Shown: positions 1-11,157, numbered from the stretch's first letter. The stretch: 64,000 nucleotides of DNA from Salipiger abyssi (GCF_017311415.1 NZ_JAEKIS010000007.1:124001-188000), one strand, 5' to 3'. Notes: generated by a model not told the origin, from the sequence alone. A program made the numbers and translations.

Positions 1-114
1 CAGGCAGATATTGGACAGCCACAGAAACGCGCCGCCCATCGACCAGTTGAACCGGTCGAGCCGGTTGAGGGCCCGCTGACGCGGACCCTCGGGGATATAG
101 TCGAGCGGGGTCAC
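1..114 (-). CDS. TRAP transporter small permease (DctQ-like), 5' part only
   Basis: The first 38 codons of a gene that runs off the left edge. It starts with GTG at 114, and this start overlaps the stop of the preceding TRAP binding-protein gene in a GTGA. The predicted N-terminus is polar and contains PEGPRQRALNRLDRFNW, then begins a hydrophobic stretch (GGAFLWLSNICL) that fits the first membrane helix of a TRAP small subunit. The call rests mostly on its position directly after dctP; the large permease would be expected further left, outside the window. The function is inferred from context. Confidence 0.6.
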   Translation of the reverse strand, partial: MTPLDYIPEGPRQRALNRLDRFNWSMGGAFLWLSNICL

Positions 115-1109
115 TGGGTGGCCCGCGTCGCCGCGATGGCCTCCATGAAGCCGTCGGGCAGCTCGCCCTTGGCGTCCATGTCCTCGTAATAGGCCTGCAT
201 CTTCTCGACCAGCGGCGCGGTATCCAGCACCGTATAGGTCACGCCCTCGGCCTCCATTCGCGCGATGCTTTCATCGGCGACCGAGAACATCAGATCCTGC
301 GACATGTCGCCGGCCTCTTCATAGGCTTTCATCAGCCCGGCGCGGGTGTCTTCGTCGAGCGCCGCCAGCGCGCTTTCGTTGACCATGAAGCCGATGGACT
401 GCCAGTATTCGTCCATCCGCGCGATATAGGGGGCCACCTCGTTGAAACGCATGGATTCCACCAGCGCGATGGGCGAGTTCACCGCCTGCACGATGCCCTT
501 GGAGATGCCCTGATAGACCTCGGTCCAGGGCAGGGTGATGACCTCGGCACCCAGCGTGTCCCAGGTCTCGATGGCGACCTTGTTCTCGTGCATGCGCATC
601 TTGAGGCCTTCGTAATCCGCCGCCGTCTCGACCGGCACGTTCGAGACGGTGACCCGGAACGGGCCGCGCAGAACGCGGGTCGGGTCGCCCAGCGGGCGCA
701 CGCCCGACTGTTCGGCGGCATTGTCGAACCAGCCTTTCACGGTGTCGGAGTTCATGAAGCGCTGCCAGTGATCGTAATCATCAAAGGCGAAGGGGCCGGA
801 GAGCCAGGCCAGCGCGGGCTCCCATTTCTTCATATAGCCGAAGCCCTCGGCATAGACCTGGATGATATTGGCCTGAAGCTGCTCAAGAACCGCGTCTTCC
901 TTGCCGAGCTGTTCGTTGGGATAGACGGTGATTTTCAGCTCGCCGCCGGTGTATTCCTCGGTCAGCTCGGCGAATTTCTCGAACACTTGGCCTTCGGGGC
1001 TGTCCACCGGCATCTTCGTGGCCATTTTCCAGGTGGTTTCGGCCTGAACCGCCGAGCTCAGAATGAGCGCGAGACCGGTTGCGAGGCCAAGCATGGTTTT
1101 CGTCTTCAT
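111..1109 (-). CDS. TRAP transporter periplasmic substrate-binding protein (DctP family)
   Basis: 332 aa. It captures a solute, usually a carboxylate, in the periplasm and delivers it to a DctQ/DctM permease. Residues 1-23 form a signal peptide (MKTKT, a hydrophobic core, then SSAVQA before ETTWKMATKM). The ATG at 1109 was chosen because GAGGAGA lies just upstream and because the longer reading frame adds an arginine-rich stretch that does not look like protein. Typical DctP features include a conserved Arg-rich middle (GDPTRVLRGPFRV) and ENKVAIETWDTLGAE. It lies 56 nt after the creatininase-family gene and overlaps the next gene by 4 nt, so it appears to be the tail of the hydantoin-type operon. 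The substrate is unknown. Confidence 0.9.
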   Translation of the reverse strand: MKTKTMLGLATGLALILSSAVQAETTWKMATKMPVDSPEGQVFEKFAELTEEYTGGELKITVYPNEQLGKEDAVLEQLQANIIQVYAEGFGYMKKWEPALAWLSGPFAFDDYDHWQRFMNSDTVKGWFDNAAEQSGVRPLGDPTRVLRGPFRVTVSNVPVETAADYEGLKMRMHENKVAIETWDTLGAEVITLPWTEVYQGISKGIVQAVNSPIALVESMRFNEVAPYIARMDEYWQSIGFMVNESALAALDEDTRAGLMKAYEEAGDMSQDLMFSVADESIARMEAEGVTYTVLDTAPLVEKMQAYYEDMDAKGELPDGFMEAIAATRATQ

Positions 1110-1165
1110 TGTGTGTCTCCTCAGTTGGGGGGGAATGGCCGGTTGCCCGGCTCTGGTTGTGGATG

Positions 1166-1975
1166 TCAGTCGTGCAGGCCCTTGGCGACGTGATCGCGCA
1201 CGAGCCCCGCGCCGATGGCGGCGAGGCGTTTCACCAGCACATCGCCGGTCTCGGCCGAGCACAGGGTCGGGTCGCAGCCATAGGCGCCGGTCTCGGTCGC
1301 CTCCAGCGCCTCGATGGGCGCCTGGATCTTGGCGCCGTCATAGACGACGGAGGAAAATCCGCCGATCTTCATGCCCTTGATCTCGCTGCCGGTGGGGGCA
1401 GGTTTGACCAGATCGGCGCGGATCAGATCGGGATAGAAATGCAGCCCCACCGAGGTCAGCGGATCGCCCCCGTGACCGGAGCTCGCCTTGGCCTTGTCCG
1501 CGCCGATAAGGCCCGGCAGCTCGCCATAGGCCACCTGCCAGAGATACATCGACGGCACGAAGAGCCCGGCCTTCTGACGCCAGCGCAGCGCCACCTCGGT
1601 GATCGCGGGGACGTTGCCGCCATGGCCGTTGACGATCATCAGCTTGCGGATGCCGTGGCGGTTCAGGCAGCCGAACATATCGTCGAGAATGCCGCAGAGC
1701 GTGGCATGGCTGATCGAAATGCCACCATGGCTCGATTCGAAATAATCCTTGCCGCCAAAGGGGATGACGGGCGCAACGAAGGTGGCCACGCCGTCCGCGC
1801 GGGCGGCCTTTGCGATCTCCATCGCCATCAGGTCGGCGGCCATGTAATCGCCCATCGGCGCGTGGATGCCCTGATCCTCCAGCGATCCCATCGGCAGCAG
1901 CACCACCGCCTCCGAGGTGAGTTCCTGCCGCGCCTCTTCCGAGGTCAGTTCCGCCATCCGGATCTTGTCGATCAT
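1166..1975 (-). CDS. creatininase family amidohydrolase
   Basis: 269 aa. Members hydrolyse cyclic amides such as creatinine, or related C-N bonds, using a two-metal site. The N-terminal motif LPMGSLEDQGIHAPMGD (residues 27-43) supplies the Glu and His metal ligands of the family. NGHGGNVPA and SSGHGGDPLTS correspond to the two other conserved blocks; in the latter the usual HAGE is HGGD, a conservative acidic change. The start at 1975 follows AAGGAACTG; the longer frame adds 23 residues without a ribosome site. It is located between an FAD amine oxidase and a TRAP system and in the same direction as hyuA/hyuB, consistent with a role in opening a lactam ring. The exact substrate cannot be told from sequence. 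Confidence 0.85.
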   Translation of the reverse strand: MIDKIRMAELTSEEARQELTSEAVVLLPMGSLEDQGIHAPMGDYMAADLMAMEIAKAARADGVATFVAPVIPFGGKDYFESSHGGISISHATLCGILDDMFGCLNRHGIRKLMIVNGHGGNVPAITEVALRWRQKAGLFVPSMYLWQVAYGELPGLIGADKAKASSGHGGDPLTSVGLHFYPDLIRADLVKPAPTGSEIKGMKIGGFSSVVYDGAKIQAPIEALEATETGAYGCDPTLCSAETGDVLVKRLAAIGAGLVRDHVAKGLHD

Positions 1976-2089
1976 GGGCTCAGTTCCTTGTCTGTTGTGG
2001 CTCGGGTTTGCCTCAGTGAAGCGGCCCGCGCCGGGGGCGTCCAATTCAATCGGTTTGCGGGGCGATAGAGGAAATTTGCCCCGCCTGTG

Positions 2090-3403
2090 TCATGCCGCAG
2101 CCTGGGCGGCGGTGAAGCGGTCCATCCGGAACGGCGACGGGTCCACCAGCGGTGCCGTGCCGGTGGCAAGCTCCGCCGCCAACTGCCCCGCTGCCGGGCC
2201 GAGGCCGAAGCCGTGGCCGGAAAACCCGGTGGCCAGCACCAGCCCGGGGATTTGGGCTGCGGGTCCGATCACCGGCACCGCGTCAGGGGTCACGTCTATG
2301 ATGCCGCCCCATTTTTGTGCGATCTCTGCGTCTTTGAAGACCGGAAAGGCCCGGGTCACCGCGCGCATCGCCTCCGCCAGCAGCCGCTCCTGCGGTTCGG
2401 GGTCGAGCACGCGGCAGCGCTCGAAGGGGGTTATCGCGTCATCGGCCCAGCGGCGCGGCGTCACCAACCCGTCCCAGAGGCCCTGATCGAGGGTCAGCGC
2501 GAGCTCGCCGCGATGCTCGCGCAGGCCTTTGGCAAAGCGCGGCAGCAGGCGGAAACTGTCGGGCGTGATCTGCACCTTGGCACGGCCCCGGCGCGAGATC
2601 GTATAGCCGCCGTCGAGCCGGGGCCTGATGCCGAATTCGCCATTGCCGAGCGCATGCACCGGCCCGCCCGCCAGCGGCTTGGTGCGCAGAACCGAGCCGC
2701 GCACCCGCAGTTGGGGCAGATCCACGCCGAGATTGCCGAGGAACAGCCGCGACCAGGCGCCGCCCGCCAGCACCACCGTCTTGCAGCCGATGCGCCCGCG
2801 CTCGGTGATGACGCCCGAGACCGCGCCCGCCGAGGTTTCGATCCCGCGCACGGCGCAGTTGGTGAGGATCGCGGCGCCCTTGGCCCGCGCGCCTTTGGCG
2901 AGCGCGGGGGCGGCAAGGGCGGGCTCGGCGCGCCCGTCGTCTTCTGTCAGCAGCCCGGCGCGCGCGGGCAGCGACGCGCCGGGAAAGCGCTCGGCCAGAT
3001 CAGCGGCGCTCAGCCGTTTGGCGCCGATCCCGAAGCGGTCGGCATCGCGCGAAACACTCTCGATCCAGGCCATCTCGGCATCGGTATGAGCGGTGTAGAC
3101 GATGCCCGTGCGCCGGAAGCCCGTATCATGGCCCAGCCGCTGCGCCAGCCTGTCCCAGAGCCGCAGGCTCTCGATCCCCAGCGGGTATTCCGCCACGTCG
3201 CGCCCCATGCGCCGGACCCAGCCCCAGTTGCGGCTCGACTGCTCGCCGCCGATCCGGCCCTTTTCAATGAGCGCCACGCGGTGGCCCTGTTCGGCGGCCC
3301 AGAAGGCGGCAGAGGTGCCGATGATGCCGCCGCCGATCACGACCAGATCGACCTCGCGGGGGAGGGTCTCATCGCCTTCCACGGTCTCGACAAAGGGGCG
3401 CAT
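2090..3403 (-). CDS. NAD(P)/FAD-dependent amine/amino-acid oxidoreductase (DAO family)
   Basis: 437 aa. A D-amino-acid-oxidase/sarcosine-oxidase type flavoenzyme that would oxidise a C-N bond of an amine. The FAD-binding fold is seen near the N-terminus (VDLVVIGGGIIGTSAAFWAA), followed by EKGRIGGEQSSRNWGWVR. The C-terminus has the second nucleotide-contact block (ATGFSGHGFGLGPAAG). The ATG at 3403 lies 1 nt after the SDR stop, so the two genes are translationally coupled; an upstream in-frame Met would overlap the SDR extensively. In this operon it could oxidise the N-methylated or secondary amine produced by ring opening (inference). Confidence 0.88.
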   Translation of the reverse strand: MRPFVETVEGDETLPREVDLVVIGGGIIGTSAAFWAAEQGHRVALIEKGRIGGEQSSRNWGWVRRMGRDVAEYPLGIESLRLWDRLAQRLGHDTGFRRTGIVYTAHTDAEMAWIESVSRDADRFGIGAKRLSAADLAERFPGASLPARAGLLTEDDGRAEPALAAPALAKGARAKGAAILTNCAVRGIETSAGAVSGVITERGRIGCKTVVLAGGAWSRLFLGNLGVDLPQLRVRGSVLRTKPLAGGPVHALGNGEFGIRPRLDGGYTISRRGRAKVQITPDSFRLLPRFAKGLREHRGELALTLDQGLWDGLVTPRRWADDAITPFERCRVLDPEPQERLLAEAMRAVTRAFPVFKDAEIAQKWGGIIDVTPDAVPVIGPAAQIPGLVLATGFSGHGFGLGPAAGQLAAELATGTAPLVDPSPFRMDRFTAAQAAA

Positions 3404-3404
3404 G

Positions 3405-4120
3405 CTACATCCCCGGCTCATAGCGCCAGTTGACCAGCAGTTCGGAAACGCTGGCCGAATTGGGCAGGGTGACGACATCGGCGATCAGCCGGGCGAGGTC
3501 TTCGGGCTGGGTGATCTCGTGGCGCGGCAGGTGGTTGTGGCGCAGGGTCATGTCGGTGGCGACAAAGCTCGGGCAGACGGCGCAGGCGCGCACACCCTGA
3601 TCCCAGCCGGCGCGCCGGGCGGCATGCGAGAGCGCCACGGCGGCGTGTTTGCTCATCTGATAGCCCGCGTTCAACCCCAGCACCCGCTTGCCCGAGAGCG
3701 AGGCGAGCACGATCACCCGGCCCGCGCCCGAGCGGCAAAGCGCAGGCAGCGCCGCGCGGGTCAGCCGGAAGGGCGCCTTGACGTTGACCGAGAGCAGCGC
3801 GTCGAGCATCTCCTCCATCTCACCGTCGGGCTGCGGCGGGTCGGGCATCAGCTCCAGCGGGCCGGAGATGCCGGCGCTGTTCACCAGCGCGTCGATGCGA
3901 CCGAAATGCGTCTCCGTCGCCTCGGTGAAGCGGTTCGCATCGGCGGGTTCCGTTGCATCGTAGCGCACCACAAGCGGGTCATGCGGCGCCAGCGTCTCGG
4001 GCAGCGTCGCCGGGTCGCGCAGACCCAGCGCCAGCCGGTAGCCGCGCGCCGCAAGCGCCCCGGCAATCGCGGCGCCGATGCCGCGGCTGGCGCCGGTGAT
4101 CATGGCGACGGGGGCGTCGG

Positions 4121-4124
<4 letters not shown>
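3405..4124 (-). CDS. SDR family oxidoreductase
   Basis: 239 aa, usual length for classical short-chain dehydrogenases. The cofactor loop TGASRGIGAAIA is at the N-terminus, NSAGISG follows in the middle, the catalytic serine region is VLASLSGK, and the active-site Tyr and Lys are in YQMSK. The start codon at 4124 overlaps the stop of the oppF-like gene (ATGA). It belongs to the same polycistron as the transporter and the FAD oxidase. The substrate is unknown; a keto/hydroxy conversion in the degradation of the imported compound is a reasonable guess. Confidence 0.9.
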
Positions 4125-5124
<1,000 letters not shown>

Positions 5125-5128
<4 letters not shown>

Positions 5129-6981
5129 GTGACCTCCTCCCAGCGGAAACAGCGGGTCAGGCGGGTGTCGCTCGGGTGGCTGCGCCGTGGCGCGCTCTGC
5201 GTACAGACCGGCTTGGCATGGGTGCAGCGTGGGGCGAACCGGCAGCCGCTTGGCATCTTGTGCGGCGAGGGCACGGCGCCCGGGATCGCCACCAGCCGCT
5301 CGGCGCCGCCCTCGGGCACCGAGGCGATGAGCGCGGCGGTGTAGGGGTGGCGGGGCCGGGCAAAGACCTCGGTCACCGGGCCTTCCTCGACCACCTCGCC
5401 GGCATACATCACCGTCACCCGGTCGGCGATCTCGGCCACCACGGCGAGGTCGTGGGTGACAAAGATCATCCCCATGCCCGGCGTGTCGCGCTTGAGCTGC
5501 GCAAAAAGCTGGAGGATCTGCGCCTGAATGGTCGGATCGAGCGCGGTGGTCGGCTCGTCGGCGATGAGCAGGCGCGGGTTGTTGGCGATGGCCACCGCGA
5601 TCATCGCGCGCTGGCGCTGCCCGCCGGAAAGCTCGTGCGGATAGGCGCGGGCGCGGCGCTCGGGGTCGGGGATGCCGACATGGCGCAAGAGCTCGACCAC
5701 CCGGGCCTGCATCGCGGCGCCGTCGAGCGCATGATGCACGCGGATCGCCTCGGCCACCTGATCGCCGATGCGCAGCACCGGGTTGAGGGCGGCGGCGGCA
5801 TCCTGAAAGACCATGGAGATCTCGGTGCCGCGCAGGGCGCGGAACGCCTCTTCGTCGAGCTGGGCGAGGTCGATGGGCGCGCCCTCGCGCGGGGTGTAGA
5901 GCGCGGTGCCGCCGGTGACGCGCAACGTGTCCGGCAACAGCCCGGTCAGCGCCAGCCCGGTCAGAGTCTTGCCCGAGCCGCTTTCGCCGACCAGCGCCAT
6001 GGTCTCGCCCGGGCGCACGCTCAGTGTCACGCGGCGCACGAGTTCCAGATCGTTGACGGCGATGGAGAGGCCTTCGATCTCCAGCAGCGGTGCCTCTTCG
6101 CTGGCGGCGGGGCGCGTGGCGGGTTTCGATGCGCTGCGGGCGCGGGGGCGCAGCCAGAGCGCGCCGCCGGCTGTCACGCTGCGCGGGTCGAGCGCCGATT
6201 GCAGCCGGTCGCAGAGCAGGTTGAAGGTCAGGATCGTGCCCGCCAGCGCCAGTGACGGCCAGACCAGCAGCAGCGGCGCCACCTCCATCGCGCCGCGCGC
6301 GGCGCGGATCATCAGCCCCCAGGACGGGGTGGGCGGCACCACGCCAAGCCCGAGGAACGACAGCCCGCTCTCGATCACCATGGCCGAGGCGACGACCAGT
6401 GAAGCCTGCACCAGCAGCGGCGGCAGCACATTGGGCAGAATGGTGCGGATCAGGATCACCAGCGGATGCGTGCCCATGGCGCGCTGCGCGGTGACGAAAT
6501 CCAGCCCGCGCACCTGTTGCGTCGCGGCATAGACCACGCGGGCATAGTTGGGCGTGTAGAGGATGGTGAGCGCGAGGATCAGCGGCCAGGTACCGGCGCC
6601 GAGGATGGTGACGACCAGCAGCGCCAGCAGCAGCGGCGGCAGGCAGAGGATGATCTCGGCGGCGCGCACGGTCAGCAGCTCGACCACGCCGCGGAAATAG
6701 CCGCCGAGCAGCCCCAGCGTCGTGCCGATCACCGCGGCGGCCAGCGCCGAGCCGAAGGCGATGAAGAGCGAGGCGCGCCCGCCCCAGATCAGCCGCGCCA
6801 GCACGTCGCGGCCGAACTCGTCCTGCCCCAGCCAATGCGCGGCGGAGGGCGGGGCGAAGCGGTGCGGGATGTCCATGCCGCGCACGTCGTCGAGCGGCAA
6901 CACCGGGGCGAGCAGCACCAGCGCCACGATCACCGCGGCGATGGCGCCGGGCAGGATCAGCCTGCGCGTCGCCCGGCTCAT
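5125..6981 (-). CDS. fused peptide-type ABC permease/ATPase (OppC-OppD)
   Basis: 618 aa. Residues about 1-265 are an OppC-type permease with an N-terminal helix, [19 protein letters not shown], several hydrophobic segments and the cytoplasmic coupling loop [10 protein letters not shown]. Residues about 266-297 are a basic, Pro/Ala-rich linker. Residues about 298-618 are an OppD-type ATPase with Walker A GESGSGKT (332-339), LSGGQRQR and [10 protein letters not shown], then the C-terminal [14 protein letters not shown] extension. Both halves look intact, so this is a natural fusion rather than two genes joined by a sequencing error. The permease partner OppB and second ATPase OppF lie on either side with ATGA overlaps. 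Confidence 0.92.
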
Positions 6982-7937
6982 GACGTCACCAGCGAGATGC
7001 GCGGGTCGAACAGGGCGTTCACCACATCGACCACGAGGTTGAGAAAGACGAAAAGAACCGAGATTGTCATGACGATGCCGACCACCTCGGGGTAATCGCG
7101 TGCGTCCACGGCGGAGACGAGGTAGCCCGAGAGGCCGGGCCAGTTGAACACGAATTCCACCAGCACCGTGCCGCCGATCAGCGTGCCCATTTCGAGCCCC
7201 AGCACGGTCAGCACCGGGATGAGCGCATTGCGCACCACATGGCGGCGCAGGATCGGGCCGCGCGACAGGCCCTTGGCGCGGGCGGTGCGGACGTAATCGC
7301 GTTGCAGCACCTCCAGCACGGATGCGCGGCTCATGCGGATGATCACCGCCAGCAGCGCCAGCGCCACTGTGCCGGCGGGCAGGAGCAGCAGTTTCAGATG
7401 CTCCACCGGATCTTCGGAAAAGTCGACAAAGCCGCCGGCGGGCAGGATTTTCAGCTGCTGCGCAAAGATCAGGATTACCACCGAGCCGACCACGAAGACC
7501 GGGGTGGAGAGCGCGGCGGAGGCGAAGAAGGAGATCGCCGCATCCGCCTTGCCGTCGGCGCGGATCGCCGCAAAGGTGCCCAGCGGCACACCGATGCCGG
7601 TGGCGATGAGCGCCGCTGCCAGGATCACCTCGAGCGTGCGCGGCAGGCGCAGGGCGATCTGTTCGATCACCGACGCGCCGTCGCGGAACGACGCGCCGAG
7701 ATCGCCGGAGAGCACTCCGGCCATGTGGCTGATATATTGCTGCCAGAGCGGCTCGTTCAGCCCCATCTTTTCGCGCAGGGCCGCCACCGCCGCCGGATCG
7801 GCGGCAATGTTTCCCGTACTCAGCAGCAGCTCGGCCGGATCGCCGGGGATGAGATGCAGCAGCAGGAACACGACGGTGACGACGACCCAGACGAGGAACA
7901 GGGCCACCAGACTTCTCAGGGCAATATATCTCAGCAT
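6978..7937 (-). CDS. peptide-type ABC transporter permease (OppB/DppB)
   Basis: 319 aa, six predicted membrane segments in the usual OppB arrangement. The N-terminus is hydrophobic, LIPGDPAE and GDLGASFRDGASV are family hallmarks, and the ATPase-coupling loop is DYVRTARAKGLSRGPI. It starts 10 nt after the binding-protein stop and overlaps the next gene by 4 nt, so the importer genes form a tight unit. It works with the OppC half of the downstream fusion protein. Confidence 0.94.
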   Translation of the reverse strand: MLRYIALRSLVALFLVWVVVTVVFLLLHLIPGDPAELLLSTGNIAADPAAVAALREKMGLNEPLWQQYISHMAGVLSGDLGASFRDGASVIEQIALRLPRTLEVILAAALIATGIGVPLGTFAAIRADGKADAAISFFASAALSTPVFVVGSVVILIFAQQLKILPAGGFVDFSEDPVEHLKLLLLPAGTVALALLAVIIRMSRASVLEVLQRDYVRTARAKGLSRGPILRRHVVRNALIPVLTVLGLEMGTLIGGTVLVEFVFNWPGLSGYLVSAVDARDYPEVVGIVMTISVLFVFLNLVVDVVNALFDPRISLVTS

Positions 7938-7947
7938 GGGTCTTCGA

Positions 7948-9477
7948 TCAGCCGAGCATCGCGTCTTCGAGCGTGATGCCGGAATGGAAGGTCAGCTGTC
8001 CGGGGATATTGGCAAAGCCCTCGACATTCGCAGCCATCCCATAGCCCTGTTCGCGCCAGCACAGGCCCATGATCGGCGCGGTTTCGATGGCGACCTTTTC
8101 GAGCTCCTTGTAGACCGCCTTGCGCTCCTCGGTATCGAAGATCGTCCGACCCTTGGCGAAAAGCTCCGAGATTTCGGGCGTTTCCAGACCGTAGCTGCGC
8201 GAATAGGCGCTTGCGAGCGAGCCGTCGATCACCGTGGCAAGACCGTCGGGATCGTTGTTGGCCGCGGCGGTGCCCATGACCGCGAGATCGTAGGTGCCTT
8301 CGTTGCCCTTCTTCACGCGGGTCGACCATTCCGGCAGGTCCAGCGTCACGTTGATGCCGATCATCGACAGATAGGCCTGGCAGACCTCGGCGGTGGACTG
8401 GTGCATGCCGTATTGCGCGGTCGACAGCATGGTGCAGTCGAACCCGTCCGCATAGCCCGCCTCTGCCAGCAGGGCCTTGGCCTTTTCGGGATCGTAGTTC
8501 CACTCGTTGGCGAACTCGGGGTTGAAGAAGGCCGAGGCATCGGGAATCGGCAGATGCTCGAGCGGCGCGCCGCGCTCGTAGAATGCCGCCGCGGCGATGT
8601 CCTCGCGTTTGATGGCATGGCCGACGGCGCGGCGTACCAGCGGGTTGTCGAAGGGCGGCTTGCTGGCGTTGAAGGTCAGGTACATGAATGGGCCGAAGGT
8701 GGTGTCGAGCTTCAGCGCCGGGTTGTCGCCGACCTGCGCCATGGCCTGCCACGGCACGTATTCCACGATGTCGACATCGCCCGCTTCGAGCGCCGCGATC
8801 CGCAGGTTCTCGTCGGCATAGACGATGGCCTCGATGCGCTCGACCTTGGGCAGACCCTCTTTGTAGTAGTCCGGGTTGGCGGTCACGGTGATCGAGACGC
8901 CGCGGTCGATCGCCTCGACCTTGAACGGTCCCGCGCCCATCAGATCGTCGCGCGCGGAGCCCTTCTTGAGGATCGGCATGTTGTAGTTTGCGAACCATTC
9001 CGGCAGCACGGCCTGCGGCTCCGAGGTTATGAGAACCACGGTCTTGTCGTCCGGCGTCTCGACCGAGGTGATCGTGGCGAGCTGGTTCTGGAGATAGGCG
9101 GCGGAATCGGGCTTTTGCACTTCGGTGATGGTCCAGGCCACATCCTCGGCGGTCACCGGGCTGCCGTCATGCCATTTCGCCTCGCGCAGGTTGAAGGTCC
9201 AGACGCCATCGTCGTCGACGTCCCAGGTCTCCGCCAGCTCGCCGCGCAGCGCGCCTTCTGCGTCGTAGCTGAGCAGGCCGCGATGGCACATCACCTTGAT
9301 GGTGCCGGCGGCGGTGCCGTTCGAGGCCCAGGCATCGAAGCTGGGCGGATAGGTCGAGAGGCCAAAGCGGAGCGTGCCGTCCTCCTGCGCGCGCAGGACC
9401 TTGGGGCCGAGGAAGCTCAGGGCGCCGGCGGCGCCTGTGGTGGCCAGAAAGCCGCGTCTGTTCAGTCGCGTGGTCAT
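7948..9477 (-). CDS. ABC transporter substrate-binding protein (family 5, peptide/nickel type)
   Basis: 509 aa. A periplasmic solute receptor for the neighbouring Opp-type importer. The N-terminus carries a twin-arginine-like signal (TTRLNRRGFLATTGAAGAL, then FLGPKVLRAQ), so it may be exported folded by Tat. Family 5 features include LAETWDVDDDGVWTFNLREA and KWHDGSPVTAEDV. It is 69 nt downstream of hyuB and 10 nt upstream of oppB. Family 5 proteins bind peptides but also opines, heterocycles and metal chelates, so the ligand could be the hydantoin-like substrate itself. Confidence 0.93.
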   Translation of the reverse strand: MTTRLNRRGFLATTGAAGALSFLGPKVLRAQEDGTLRFGLSTYPPSFDAWASNGTAAGTIKVMCHRGLLSYDAEGALRGELAETWDVDDDGVWTFNLREAKWHDGSPVTAEDVAWTITEVQKPDSAAYLQNQLATITSVETPDDKTVVLITSEPQAVLPEWFANYNMPILKKGSARDDLMGAGPFKVEAIDRGVSITVTANPDYYKEGLPKVERIEAIVYADENLRIAALEAGDVDIVEYVPWQAMAQVGDNPALKLDTTFGPFMYLTFNASKPPFDNPLVRRAVGHAIKREDIAAAAFYERGAPLEHLPIPDASAFFNPEFANEWNYDPEKAKALLAEAGYADGFDCTMLSTAQYGMHQSTAEVCQAYLSMIGINVTLDLPEWSTRVKKGNEGTYDLAVMGTAAANNDPDGLATVIDGSLASAYSRSYGLETPEISELFAKGRTIFDTEERKAVYKELEKVAIETAPIMGLCWREQGYGMAANVEGFANIPGQLTFHSGITLEDAMLG

Positions 9478-9546
9478 TGTCTTGTCTCCTTGTCGGTTGG
9501 TGCGGGCTCTTGGCGGCCCTTTGGGTTATGGATTTGTTATCGTTCG

Positions 9547-11157
9547 TTATTCCGCTGCGATAGGCTGCTCGTCGGGATGGGCTGCGCGCTCTTCCGCGGG
9601 GCCGTAACCGCCGCCGCCGGGGGTGACGACCTCAAGCCATTCTCCCGCGCACAACGTGCCGTAGCCATTCTTGAAAGGGGCGCAGCCGGGGCTGGTGGCA
9701 TAGCTGCCGGCGCCGCCCGGGCCGCCGCCCAGCAGCCCCCAGGAGCGCGACATGTTGCGCGACACGTCCACATGCACCATGCAATCTTCCGTGGCGCGGT
9801 AGACCCGCCGCAGCCCCATGCCGCCGCGATGCCGGCCGCTGCCGCCCGAGCCGTCCACCAGCTCGTAACGTTCGAGGATCAGAGGATACTCTCCCTCCAG
9901 CGCTTCCACCGGCAGGTTCGAGGTGTTGGTGGCGTGCACATGGATGCCGTCGAGCCCGTCCGCGTTGGGCCGGGCGCCGCCACCGCCGCCGATGGTTTCG
10001 AGATAGACCCAGTAGCTGCCCGCATCCGGCCCGCTTTGCCGGGTGCCCGAGAACACCGCCACCGAACAGGCGGAGTTGGTGCAGGCCGAGACGCGCTCGG
10101 GCACCGCCTGCGCCAGCGCGCCGAGGATCAGATCGGCGACGCGCTGACAGGTCTGCACCCGGCCATTGACCGCCGCCGGGTGCTTGCAGTTCACGATCGA
10201 GCCCTCGGGCGCGCGCACGGTAATCGGGCGGGCAAGCCCGGCATTGGGCAGCACCGTCGGGTCGATCACCGATTTCACGATGTAATAGACCGTCGCCAGC
10301 AGCGCCGTGCGGGTCATGTTGATCGGCGCGCGGATCTGCTCGGGCGCCTCGAAATCGAGCGCCAGCTCGTCGCCCGCCACAGTCACGGTCACCGCGAAGG
10401 GGATGGGCGTGTCGAAATCGAGATTGTCGAACACATCCTCGAAGCGCCAGCTGCCATCGGGCAGGGCGGCAATGCCCGCGCGCATCTTGCGTTCCGCATA
10501 GTCCAGCAGTGCTTCGCCCGAGGCCAGCACGGTCTCGACGCCGTGGCGCGCGCACAGCTCCTGAAAGCGCTGCACGCCGACGCGGTTCGCCGCCATCTGC
10601 GCGCGCAGGTCCGACAGCCGCTCGCGCGGCACCTGGCAGTTGAGTAGGATCAGCTCCTGCACGTCCTTTTGCAGCTCGCCCGCGCGGTAGAGGCGGATCG
10701 GCGGAATCCGCAGCCCTTCCTGATAGATATGCGCATGCGCCCGGTCGACGAAATCGGAATGGTGCGCGAGGTTCACCGTCCAGGCGACGAGCGCGCCGTC
10801 GACAAAGATCGGCTCGGCCAGCACGATATCGGGCAGGTGGGTGCCGCCGCCGCGATAGGCGTCGTTGCCGACGAACACGTCGCCCGGGCGCAATTCGGCC
10901 TCGTCGTGATCCCTCAGCAGCATCGGAATGAAGTCGAGGAAACTGCCCAGGTGGATCGGAATATGCTCCGCCTGGCACAGCGTGCGCCCCTGCCGGTCAA
11001 ACAGCGCCGTCGAACAGTCGCGCCGCTCCTTGATATTGGTGGAATAGGAGGCACGGACGAGTGCCTCGCCGGTCTCCTCCACGATGGAGGAAAGCGCGGC
11101 GCCGATGACCTCGACCGTGATCGGGTCGAGCGCGTGAGTGGTGGCTTGAGCGGTCAT
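9547..11157 (-). CDS. hyuB: hydantoinase B/oxoprolinase family subunit
   Basis: 536 aa. The B subunit of ATP-dependent hydantoinases, 5-oxoprolinases and acetophenone-type carboxylases. It begins ALDPITVEVIGAALSSIVEE, contains GDVFVGNDAYRGGGTHLPDI, WTVNLAHHSDFVD with the conserved His pair, and NCQVPRERLSDLRAQ, all typical of the family. The start overlaps the hyuA stop by 4 nt. Together with HyuA it would couple ATP hydrolysis to opening of a five-membered cyclic amide. Which member of the family this is cannot be decided from sequence. Confidence 0.93.
   Translation of the reverse strand: MTAQATTHALDPITVEVIGAALSSIVEETGEALVRASYSTNIKERRDCSTALFDRQGRTLCQAEHIPIHLGSFLDFIPMLLRDHDEAELRPGDVFVGNDAYRGGGTHLPDIVLAEPIFVDGALVAWTVNLAHHSDFVDRAHAHIYQEGLRIPPIRLYRAGELQKDVQELILLNCQVPRERLSDLRAQMAANRVGVQRFQELCARHGVETVLASGEALLDYAERKMRAGIAALPDGSWRFEDVFDNLDFDTPIPFAVTVTVAGDELALDFEAPEQIRAPINMTRTALLATVYYIVKSVIDPTVLPNAGLARPITVRAPEGSIVNCKHPAAVNGRVQTCQRVADLILGALAQAVPERVSACTNSACSVAVFSGTRQSGPDAGSYWVYLETIGGGGGARPNADGLDGIHVHATNTSNLPVEALEGEYPLILERYELVDGSGGSGRHRGGMGLRRVYRATEDCMVHVDVSRNMSRSWGLLGGGPGGAGSYATSPGCAPFKNGYGTLCAGEWLEVVTPGGGGYGPAEERAAHPDEQPIAAE

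Noticed and set aside
7333-10647. Long plus-strand open frame opposite the transporter and hyuB genes
   Set aside because: In GC-rich DNA the complementary strand stays open for long stretches; the predicted protein is Arg/Gly/His-rich without motifs, while the minus strand encodes well-defined families.
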